Below, in pieces: positions 23,052 through 30,183 of a stretch of 33,158 nt of DNA. Numbering within the stretch: position 1 is the stretch's first letter; the number at the start of each line of letters is the position of its first letter. The position numbers were made by a program, and so were the translations under genes. The notes under the pieces were generated by a model, which ran no database searches, was not told the origin of the DNA, and saw nothing but the letters and a program-made list of their open reading frames with translations. Source of the DNA: Streptacidiphilus carbonis (lineage in GTDB: Bacteria > Actinomycetota > Actinomycetes > Streptomycetales > Streptomycetaceae); the NCBI RefSeq assembly GCF_000787775.1, contig NZ_BBPM01000072.1:1-33158 (forward strand). The letters run 5' to 3'.

Positions 23052-25391
23052 CTACTCGGTGCGCAGCACCTGCGCCGCCGGGGCCCGCGAGGCGCGGACC
23101 GAGGGCAGGAAGGCGCCCAGCACGGCGAGTGCGGCGCCGGAGAGGACCAGCAGGGCCAGCAGCGGCCAGTTCCAGACGTCCAGCAGGGAGGCGGGCAGGT
23201 CGCGGCCGATGCTGTGCCCGGTGACCGGGATGACGATCCGGTGGGCGAGCACGCCCAGCGGAACCCCGAGCAGTCCGCCGACCGCTCCCAGCGCGCCCAT
23301 CGCCGCGACCACCATCGCGATCACCTGACGCGGCGTCATCCCGATCGACTTCAGCACACCGATGTCCCTGCGGCGCTCACGGGTGCTCAGGACGACCGCG
23401 TTGAACACGCCGAGCCCGGCGACGGCGACCAGCAGCGCGGTCAGCGTCGAGGCCGTGCCGATCATGCTCTGCTCGACCGATCCGACGCCGGCGTTCACCG
23501 AGGGCTGCAGGCCCGGGTCGACCCGTCGCGCCGCCGCGGCGCAGCCGCTCGGATCCGCGCCCTTCGTGAGCCCCACGGAGAAGGACGTGGCGCGGTGCGT
23601 GGGATTGAGGCCGATGAACCGGTCCCAGTCGGTGCTGGTGAGGTCCGTGCCGTCCATCTGCTCTCCGACCACCGTCTCGCGGACCTGCCGGCCGGCGGTG
23701 TCGAGCAGCACGACGGTCTCCCCCAGGGAGAGCCGGTGCTGGTGCCAGAACTCCGAGTCCGCCACGACCTCACCCGGTCCGTTCGTCCAGCGTCCCCGCA
23801 CCAGGTCGGGGTGGAGCGCCGCGGTGTCCCCCGTCGCGACGCCCAGGTCGACCGTGTCCGCGCTGCCGGCCATCCGGGTCCGCACGGATGCCTGCGCGGA
23901 CACCCGGGCCACCCCGGGGAGGGCCCGCAGCAGGGCGAAGAGCTGCTCGTCGGTGTGGACCGGAGCCGGCGGGTGCTGCGGTGACGCCGGATTGTCGACC
24001 GCGACGGTCACCTGGACCCGGTCCTGCTGGTTCTGCGCCCGGTTGAACCCGAGCACGGACGCTGACAGGCCGATGGCCAATGTCGCCGCCGTCACGCCGA
24101 CCACGACCGTGGACAGGGTCAGCGCCGTTCGGCCCGGCCGGGCGAACGGCCAGCCCAGCCCCAGGCTGACCGGGCGGGGCAGCCGCGATCCGCCGAGCCT
24201 GCGCTGCGCCGCCAGGGCCCGTCCGGTCCGCTGGACGCCGGCCGCGCTGATCGCCACGGCGGCCGGCAGCCGTCGCGCCCTGACCGCCGGGATCAATGCG
24301 GACACCACGGTCAGCGCCGGCATCCCGAGCAGGACCAGGGGGAGGATCCAGCCCGGAACGCTCGCCCGGCCGGAGACCAGGTAGTTGCCGTGGACGCCCC
24401 AGAACGCGCCCTGCACCAGGTCCGTGCCGACGACCGAGCCGACGCCGGCGCCGACCAGGCAGCCGAGCGCGGCCGGAAGGGTGACCATCACCAGGTAGAC
24501 GGCCGTCACCTGGTCCGGGGTGAAGCCGAGGGCCTTGAGGATGCCGATGTGGCGGTAGCCGGCGACCACGGCGCCGCTGACGACGTTTCCGACGATCAGG
24601 ACCGAGACGACCAGGCCCAGGATGCCGAACGCGGTCAGTAACGGCACGTACCGGTTCGGGCCGGCGGCCAGGCGTGATCCGATGGTGAGGTAGGAGCTGG
24701 TCGCGGTCAGGGAACCGGACGGCAGGCCTGCTGTGACGGCCGCCATGTCCGCCTTGAGGGCAGTATCGGATCCCGCGTCCCGGAACCGGTACATCATCTG
24801 GTTCGAGCCGGCGCCCAGCGCCCGGGCCTCGGCAGGGGTGACCCAGCCGTCGGCCGACTGGCTGACGGAGGTCGCGTAGCCGACCACCTTGAGGTCCACC
24901 CCGCCGGGCGCCAGGACATGGACGTCGCCGTCGATCAGCCGCGCGCCGCCGAACCCCTGGGGCGCGTCGAGGACGATTTCGCCGGGGCCCTCGACCCAGC
25001 GCCCGGAGAAGACCTTCATGGAGTCGACCGCGGTGTCCGGCCGGTCCCGGCCCACGACGGTGAGGACACCGGAGCGCGCGAACGGACCGCCCTGCTCGGC
25101 GGCCCCGTGCAGCACGGCCTCCGGGTAGGGACCGGCCGTCGCCTCGACCCCGGTCACCTGGGCGGTCCGCGCGAGCTGCGCGGCAGTCGTCCTGGAACCG
25201 TCGAACTCCGCGACCACGTGCGCGCCCTTCGCAGCGTCGTAGGCCTGCTCGAAGGTGCCCGACACACTCGCCATCATGCCCAGCGCGACCACGACCGTGG
25301 CGGTGGACACGAGCACGACGACGCCGAGGACGAAGCTCTGCAGCCTGCGGCGCCGGACCGCGGCGCGGGCCACGCACCACACGGCCCTCAT
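23052..25391 (-). CDS. ABC transporter permease, MacB/FtsX type
   Basis: A 779-residue membrane protein starting at ATG 25391, overlapping the ATPase stop as ATGA. It has an N-terminal helix (SFVLGVVVLVSTATVVVALG), a large extracellular domain, an FtsX module (VSVLIVGNVVSGAVVAGYRHIGILKALGF...), a middle helix and second extracellular domain, and a second FtsX module ending in LLVLSGAALAVLGAFLPSVRASR. Duplicated FtsX permeases of this kind move lipids, peptides or antibiotics or pass on mechanical signals rather than importing sugar. The divergent two-component system suggests induction by an envelope signal. Only 46 nt separate its stop from that of bxlA. Confidence 0.9.
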   Translation of the reverse strand: MRAVWCVARAAVRRRRLQSFVLGVVVLVSTATVVVALGMMASVSGTFEQAYDAAKGAHVVAEFDGSRTTAAQLARTAQVTGVEATAGPYPEAVLHGAAEQGGPFARSGVLTVVGRDRPDTAVDSMKVFSGRWVEGPGEIVLDAPQGFGGARLIDGDVHVLAPGGVDLKVVGYATSVSQSADGWVTPAEARALGAGSNQMMYRFRDAGSDTALKADMAAVTAGLPSGSLTATSSYLTIGSRLAAGPNRYVPLLTAFGILGLVVSVLIVGNVVSGAVVAGYRHIGILKALGFTPDQVTAVYLVMVTLPAALGCLVGAGVGSVVGTDLVQGAFWGVHGNYLVSGRASVPGWILPLVLLGMPALTVVSALIPAVRARRLPAAVAISAAGVQRTGRALAAQRRLGGSRLPRPVSLGLGWPFARPGRTALTLSTVVVGVTAATLAIGLSASVLGFNRAQNQQDRVQVTVAVDNPASPQHPPAPVHTDEQLFALLRALPGVARVSAQASVRTRMAGSADTVDLGVATGDTAALHPDLVRGRWTNGPGEVVADSEFWHQHRLSLGETVVLLDTAGRQVRETVVGEQMDGTDLTSTDWDRFIGLNPTHRATSFSVGLTKGADPSGCAAAARRVDPGLQPSVNAGVGSVEQSMIGTASTLTALLVAVAGLGVFNAVVLSTRERRRDIGVLKSIGMTPRQVIAMVVAAMGALGAVGGLLGVPLGVLAHRIVIPVTGHSIGRDLPASLLDVWNWPLLALLVLSGAALAVLGAFLPSVRASRAPAAQVLRTE

Positions 25392-26149
25392 CGCGCACGC
25401 TCCGTGCCGCGCCCGACGCCGCGGTCCGCGACGTGCTCGCCGGAGATCCGGCCGTCCGCCATCTCCACCACCCGGGAGGCGCACCGCGCGGCCAGCCGCG
25501 GGTCGTGCGTCACCAGGACCAGCGTCTGCCCCAGGTGGTTCAGCTCCGTCAGCAGTTCCACCACGGCGTCCCCGGAGCGGCTGTCCAGGGCCCCGGTGGG
25601 CTCGTCGGCCAGCAGCAGCGCCGGACGGTTCATCAGGGCGCGGGCCACGGCGACCCGTTGCCGCTCACCACCGGACAGCGAGGCCGGGTGGACGTCCCTC
25701 CGGTCGGCGATCTCCAGACCGTCCATCAACTCCTCGGCCCGCTTCCTGGCCTGACGCACAGTCATCCCGTTCAACCGCCCGGCCAGGGCGATGTTGTCGA
25801 GGGCCGGCAGGTCGTCCAGCAGGTTGAAGAACTGGAACACCATCCCGATCCGGCGGCGGCGGAACAGCGCCAGACCCTTCTCGTCGAGTGCGCCCAGGTC
25901 CTCCCCGCCGACCACGACCGACCCGCCGGACGGCCGGTCCAGCCCGGAGACCATGTTCAGCAGCGTCGACTTGCCGCAGCCGGACGGACCCATCACCGCG
26001 ACCGACTCGCCGGCCCGGATCTCCAGCGAGATCCCGCCCAGCGCCGCGCGGCTGCCGAAGTCCTTGCGCAGGTCCGTCAGCCGTACCACCACCTCCCGCT
26101 CCCTGTTCCGTTGCGCTTCCCGTTCCCGCCGACCCACCGTGTTCGTCAT
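25388..26149 (-). CDS. ABC transporter ATP-binding protein, LolD/MacB type
   Basis: A 253-residue ATPase for the FtsX permease. Walker A GPSGCGKS is at 54-61, Q-loop Q106, signature LSGGE at 158-162, Walker B ALLLADEP at 177-184 and switch H215. The pattern QFFNLLDDLPALDNI after the Q-loop is typical of the LolD/MacB/BceA class. The N-terminal 20 residues are a charged extension; a later start is possible. The gene is first in a two-gene operon and divergent from the histidine kinase. Confidence 0.92.
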   Translation of the reverse strand: MTNTVGRREREAQRNREREVVVRLTDLRKDFGSRAALGGISLEIRAGESVAVMGPSGCGKSTLLNMVSGLDRPSGGSVVVGGEDLGALDEKGLALFRRRRIGMVFQFFNLLDDLPALDNIALAGRLNGMTVRQARKRAEELMDGLEIADRRDVHPASLSGGERQRVAVARALMNRPALLLADEPTGALDSRSGDAVVELLTELNHLGQTLVLVTHDPRLAARCASRVVEMADGRISGEHVADRGVGRGTERAR

Positions 26150-26220
26150 GCGGACGACACTGCCGACGCCGCCCGCACCACCGCATCGGAGCAGGACCCG
26201 CAGTGGCGGGGGCCGTTGCC

Positions 26221-26244
26221 GACCCAGGGTGTACAGCCTGGGTC
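26221..26244. promoter_or_regulatory. 24-bp near-perfect palindrome in the kinase/ABC intergenic region
   Basis: Arms GACCCAGG (26221-26228) and CCTGGGTC (26237-26244) flank GTGTACAG, whose TGTACA is itself palindromic; 11 of 12 base pairs match. It lies in the 133-nt gap between the divergent ATPase and kinase genes, upstream of the kinase -10, as expected for the response regulator's own operator. Which protein binds it is inference. Confidence 0.65.
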
Positions 26245-26270
26245 CGATGTGCGCGGAGGACCCGCGCCCC

Positions 26271-26282
26271 TACACTCCACCC
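26271..26282 (+). promoter_or_regulatory. -10 box for a probably leaderless kinase mRNA
   Basis: TACACT (26271-26276) lies 6 nt before ATG 26283 with no ribosome binding site between, so the mRNA may start at the ATG. No convincing -35 is seen, which fits an activator-dependent promoter with the palindrome at 26221-26244 upstream. Confidence 0.45.
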
Positions 26283-27524
26283 ATGCCAGAGGAGATCCGG
26301 CGACGGAGTCGGGCCTGGACGCTGCGTGTGCCCGCGGGCCCGGTGGTCGCATGCGCCTGGTCCCTGTCGACGCTGTACCTGCTCATCACCCGGTCACAGC
26401 GGGTGGGGCTGCCGTGGGGAGCCCCCCGGCGCCCGGCGCCGCTCGCGGCGGACCTCCGGGAACAGGCCGTGCTCGGCGTCGCAGCCGTCCTGTTGTTCCT
26501 CGGCTGCCGACTGCTGACACGGCGGCCGGCGTGGGCCCTCACCGCGTTGGTGCTCAGCGCGCTCGTGCTGAACCTCGACTTCCACTCCGCCGACATCACC
26601 CCCGACCAGTACCTGCCGGTGTGCGTCGCCCTCTACTTCGTCGCGGCGACCGGGTCGCGGCGGACGGCGACGGCCGGGGCGGCGCCGGCGTTCGCCGGGC
26701 TCCTCGGCTACGTCGCGGTCTGCCTGGCCAAGGGACTGGCCGTGGACACCTCCGTCGAGGCCGTGGTGCTGCTGATCATCGTCCTCGCCTGGGTGCTGGG
26801 GAACGCTCAGCGCCGCGAACGCCTCCACACCGAGGAACTGCGCAGCCGGACGGCCGAGCAGGCGGTGACCGCCGAACGGCTACGGATCGCCCGCGAGTTG
26901 CACGACATGGTCGCCCACACCATCGGCGTGGTCGCCCTCCAGGCCGGCGCCGCCAGACTGGTGGTCCGGACCCAGCCCGAGGCCGCCGCCAGGTCCCTCG
27001 GGATCATCGAGGACGCCGGCCGGGAGACCCTGACCGGGCTCCGCCGCATGCTCGGGGCGCTCCACGACGCCGACCCGGCGGACCCGCAGGCGCCTCTCGC
27101 CGGACTGGCCGACCTCGACCGGCTGGTGGCCGACGCTCGGACCGCGGGCGTCCGGGTCGACGTCGAATGGCGCGGCGAGCGGAGGCCGCTGCCGCCGGAG
27201 ATCGACCTGTCCGTGTTCCGGATCATCCAGGAGTCGGTCACGAACGCCGTCAAGCACTCCGGGACGCTGCAGTGCCGGGTGTCGCTGACCTTCGGCACGG
27301 AGGACGTGACCCTCGCGATCGTCGACAGCGGGGCCCGGGACTGCGGCGGCAGCAGGACCGGCAGCACCGGCGGCCCCGGCACCGGCACCGGGTACGGCAT
27401 CGGGTACGGCATCGCCGGTATGCGGGACCGGGTCGAGCTGCTGCACGGCGACTTCAGCGCCGGCCCCCGCCTCGGCGGCGGATTCCGCGTCACCGCCCGG
27501 CTACCCGTCCCGACGAAGGCCTGA
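26283..27524 (+). CDS. Sensor histidine kinase (NarL-partner, HisKA_3 type)
   Basis: A 413-residue kinase. Residues about 20-172 hold four to five membrane helices with short loops and no large extracellular sensor. The phospho-acceptor His207 lies in RIARELHDMVAHT. The HATPase domain shows QESVTNAVKHSG (N box) and an unusually long glycine-rich ATP lid with a doubled GYGI unit before AGMRDRVELLHG. It probably phosphorylates the response regulator encoded 10 nt downstream and, from the divergent layout, controls the MacB/FtsX exporter. The signal is unknown. Confidence 0.92.
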   Translation: MPEEIRRRSRAWTLRVPAGPVVACAWSLSTLYLLITRSQRVGLPWGAPRRPAPLAADLREQAVLGVAAVLLFLGCRLLTRRPAWALTALVLSALVLNLDFHSADITPDQYLPVCVALYFVAATGSRRTATAGAAPAFAGLLGYVAVCLAKGLAVDTSVEAVVLLIIVLAWVLGNAQRRERLHTEELRSRTAEQAVTAERLRIARELHDMVAHTIGVVALQAGAARLVVRTQPEAAARSLGIIEDAGRETLTGLRRMLGALHDADPADPQAPLAGLADLDRLVADARTAGVRVDVEWRGERRPLPPEIDLSVFRIIQESVTNAVKHSGTLQCRVSLTFGTEDVTLAIVDSGARDCGGSRTGSTGGPGTGTGYGIGYGIAGMRDRVELLHGDFSAGPRLGGGFRVTARLPVPTKA

Positions 27525-27534
27525 GGAGGTCCGC

Positions 27535-28257
27535 ATGACGGTCCGGGTCCTGCTCGCCGACGACCAGCCGCTGATCCGGGCGGCCCTGGTCATGGTGATC
27601 GCCGACCTCCCCGACATCGAGGTGGCCGGAGAGGCCGGGACCGGAGTGGAAGCCGTCCGGATGACCCGGGAACTGCGCCCGGACGTGGTCGTCATGGACA
27701 TCCGCATGCCCGGCATGGACGGCATCGAGGCCACCCGAATGATCACTGCGGACGGCGGCGACTCCCGCGTCGTCGTCCTGACGACGTTCGACGAGGACGA
27801 GAACGTCTACAGCGCGCTGCGGGCAGGCGCCTCGGGATTCCTCGTCAAGTCCATGTCCGTCAGCGGCGTCCTGGCGGCGATCCGGGTGGTCGCCGCCGGG
27901 GAGGCGCTGATCGACCCGAAGGTCACCCGCCGACTGATCGAGGCGTTCACCGGCCGTTCGCGGCACGCGACTGCGGCACCGCCGCAGCAGCTGGAGGGGG
28001 TCACCGACCGGGAGCGGGAAGCCCTGACGCTCATCGGCCAGGGCCTGTCCAACACCGAGATCTCCTCGGCGATGGTCATCAGCACCGCGACCGTCAAGTC
28101 CTATGTGACCCGGCTGCTGGCCAAGCTCGACGCCCGCGACCGCGCCCAACTCGTCATCGCCGCCTACGAGAACGGCCTGGTCACAGCGGGCACCGGTACT
28201 GATCGCCGAACGCGCGCACGACATCGGTACGTTAGCCCGGCGTCGGCGCGGCGTTAG
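27535..28257 (+). CDS. NarL/FixJ-family response regulator
   Basis: A 240-residue DNA-binding regulator. ATG 27535 follows GAGGAGG. The receiver domain has the acidic pair D9-D10, phospho-acceptor Asp55 in VVMDIRMPG, Thr in LTTFDE and Lys in FLVKSMS. The LuxR-type helix-turn-helix is in the C-terminal third (TDREREALTLIGQGLSNTEI followed by TATVKSYVTRLLAKL). The basic tail after about 220 is dispensable-looking. It is in one operon with the kinase; the 24-bp palindrome upstream of the kinase is the best candidate target. A short hairpin (CTCCC 28272-28276 with GGGAG 28283-28287) follows. Confidence 0.93.
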   Translation: MTVRVLLADDQPLIRAALVMVIADLPDIEVAGEAGTGVEAVRMTRELRPDVVVMDIRMPGMDGIEATRMITADGGDSRVVVLTTFDEDENVYSALRAGASGFLVKSMSVSGVLAAIRVVAAGEALIDPKVTRRLIEAFTGRSRHATAAPPQQLEGVTDREREALTLIGQGLSNTEISSAMVISTATVKSYVTRLLAKLDARDRAQLVIAAYENGLVTAGTGTDRRTRARHRYVSPASARR

Positions 28258-28364
28258 CGGCTCCCAGGAAACTCCCAGGTACGGGAGAGCCCGGGGACGG
28301 GGCCACTTCCTTGACATGCGCACGCTATAGATGCTCATCCAGGATCGCGCCCCCAGGAGTTCCC

Positions 28365-28907
28365 ATGCAGTCAGCAACCCGTCGACGGCTCACCGCCGCC
28401 GCCACCGCGCTCGCCCTGAGCGGAGCCGCCCTGCTCGTCCAGGGCGGCACCGCCGCCCACGCCGCCACCCCCACCTGTTCCACGGCCTACCTCCCGCTGC
28501 CGGACCCGAGCTGTACGCCCGGCGCGACCAACCCCGACGTCACCCAGGACACCATCGACTCCACCATCTGCGTCTCCGGATGGACGGCCACGGTCCGCCC
28601 CTCCACTTCGTACACCAACGCGCTGAAGATCAAGCAGATCGCCGAGTACGGCTACGCCGACACCAGCACCGCGGACTACGAGGAGGACCACTTCATTCCG
28701 CTGGAGCTCGGCGGCGCCCCCAAGGACCCGCTGAACCTGTGGCCCGAGCCGCACGCCGACTCCAACGGCGGTACCTCCACCCAGAAGGACACCGTCGAGA
28801 ACAAGCTCAAGAAGGCGGTCTGCAACGGCTCGGCCACTCTCGTCGACGCCCAGGACGCGATAGCCGCCGACTGGACCACCGCGCTCGCCACCCTCGGCCT
28901 CAGCTGA
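28365..28907 (+). CDS. Secreted protein with HNH-like motif
   Basis: A 180-residue secreted protein. ATG 28365 has CAGGAG at good spacing. Residues 1-34 are a signal peptide ending AHA. A Cys-containing segment (PDPSCTPGATNPDVTQ, STICVSGW) precedes the motif EEDHFIPLELGGAPKDPLNLW, which has the DH...PL.LGG.....N arrangement of HNH/treble-clef nucleases. This suggests an extracellular nuclease or a fold derived from one; a full set of metal-binding residues cannot be confirmed by eye. A secreted peptidase gene follows 37 nt later. A TATAGA box at 28326-28331 may be its -10. Confidence 0.75.
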   Translation: MQSATRRRLTAAATALALSGAALLVQGGTAAHAATPTCSTAYLPLPDPSCTPGATNPDVTQDTIDSTICVSGWTATVRPSTSYTNALKIKQIAEYGYADTSTADYEEDHFIPLELGGAPKDPLNLWPEPHADSNGGTSTQKDTVENKLKKAVCNGSATLVDAQDAIAADWTTALATLGLS

Positions 28908-28944
28908 TCCCGCGTCACCCCCACGGAACAAAGGACACAGGACA

Positions 28945-30183
28945 TTGCACCGGATACTCGCCCTCACCACCGCCACCGGCCTGGCCGTCACCGGCCTCGC
29001 GCTGACCAGCCCCGCCGAGGCCGCGTCAGCAGCGCACCACAAGGTGAGCTGGACCCGCTCCTGCGCCGCACCGGCCAAGCCGGGCTACATGGCGTGCAAC
29101 GCCCTGCGGGTCACCGGAGGCACGCCGGCGAAGTCCAAGAGCGCCTCGCGGCTCAGCGCCGCCGCGGCCGCCGCCACGCCCTCGGGCTACGGGCCCTCGG
29201 ACATCCAGAGCGCCTACAACCTGGCCTCCGCCGCCGCCTCCAACGGCTCCGGCGAGACCGTGGCAATCGTCGACGCCCAGGACGACCCCAACGCCGAGTC
29301 CGACCTTGCCACCTACCGCAGCCAGTACGGCCTGTCGGCCTGCACCAGCGCGAACGGGTGCTTCAGCAAGGTCGACCAGACCGGCGGCACCAGCTACCCC
29401 ACCGCCGACAGCGGCTGGGCCGGCGAGATCTCGCTGGACCTCGACATGGTCAGTGCCACCTGCCCCGACTGCAACATCCTGCTGGTGGAGGCGAACTCCG
29501 CCAGCATGGACGACCTCGGCGCCGCCGTGAACGAGGCGGTCTCGCTCGGCGCGACGGCCGTCTCCAACAGCTACGGCGGCTCGGAGTCCTCCGCCGACTC
29601 CGGTTACGACAGCAGCTACTTCGACCACCCCGGGGTGGCCATCACCGCCTCCGCCGGTGACTCCGGCTACGGCGTCGAGTACCCGGCCGCCTCGCCGTAC
29701 GTCACGGCGGTCGGCGGAACCTCGCTCAGCGCCGATTCCGGTTCCCGCGGCTGGACCGAGTCGGTCTGGGGCACCAGCGCCGGCACCGAGGGCACCGGCT
29801 CGGGCTGCTCGCAGTACTCGTCCAAGCCCAGCTGGCAGACCGACAGCGGCTGCTCGGGCCGCACCGTCGCCGACGTCTCCGCCGTCGCCGACCCGGCGAC
29901 CGGCGTGGCCGTCTACGACACCTACGGCGCCTCGGGCTGGAACGTCTACGGCGGAACCAGCGCCGCCTCGCCCATCATCGCGTCGGTCTACGCGCTGGCC
30001 GGCACTCCGGGCAGCGGCACCGTCCCGGCCTCCGACGCCTACGCCGACCCCTCGGCCCTCTACGACGTCACCTCCGGCACCAACGGCAGCTGCGGCGGCA
30101 GCTACCTGTGCACCGCCGGGTCCGGGTACGACGGTCCGACCGGGCTCGGCACCCCCGACGGCACGGCGGCGTTCACGGGCTGA
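28945..30183 (+). CDS. Secreted S53-family (sedolisin) serine-carboxyl peptidase
   Basis: A 412-residue secreted peptidase. It starts with TTG 28945 after an AAGGACACAGGAC ribosome-site region. Signal peptide 1-26 (ends AEA). The catalytic residues of S53 are present: E161 and D165 in GEISLDLDM, D239 in ASAGDSG, and S339 in GGTSAASP. Acidic-pH endopeptidase activity is known for the family. The stretch between signal and catalytic domain is only about 50 residues, much shorter than the roughly 170-residue propeptide of classical sedolisins. The stop codon lies within the end of the convergent SARP gene (11-bp overlap). Confidence 0.92.
   Translation: MHRILALTTATGLAVTGLALTSPAEAASAAHHKVSWTRSCAAPAKPGYMACNALRVTGGTPAKSKSASRLSAAAAAATPSGYGPSDIQSAYNLASAAASNGSGETVAIVDAQDDPNAESDLATYRSQYGLSACTSANGCFSKVDQTGGTSYPTADSGWAGEISLDLDMVSATCPDCNILLVEANSASMDDLGAAVNEAVSLGATAVSNSYGGSESSADSGYDSSYFDHPGVAITASAGDSGYGVEYPAASPYVTAVGGTSLSADSGSRGWTESVWGTSAGTEGTGSGCSQYSSKPSWQTDSGCSGRTVADVSAVADPATGVAVYDTYGASGWNVYGGTSAASPIIASVYALAGTPGSGTVPASDAYADPSALYDVTSGTNGSCGGSYLCTAGSGYDGPTGLGTPDGTAAFTG

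Noticed and set aside
20668-23328. Long frames of 886 (forward) and 659 (reverse, 20915-22894) codons
   Set aside because: Both are shadows of bxlA with low-complexity Arg/Pro or Gly/Val composition.
23770-25398. Reverse-strand 542-codon frame
   Set aside because: It is in another frame of the FtsX permease gene on the same strand; no recognisable domain.
24296-25754. Forward-strand frames opposite the ABC permease/ATPase genes
   Set aside because: They lack ribosome sites and domains and mirror the coding strand.
28311-28331. TTGACA with TATAGA before the HNH-like secreted protein
   Set aside because: The spacing is only 9 nt, too short for a housekeeping promoter; TATAGA alone may be a -10 box.
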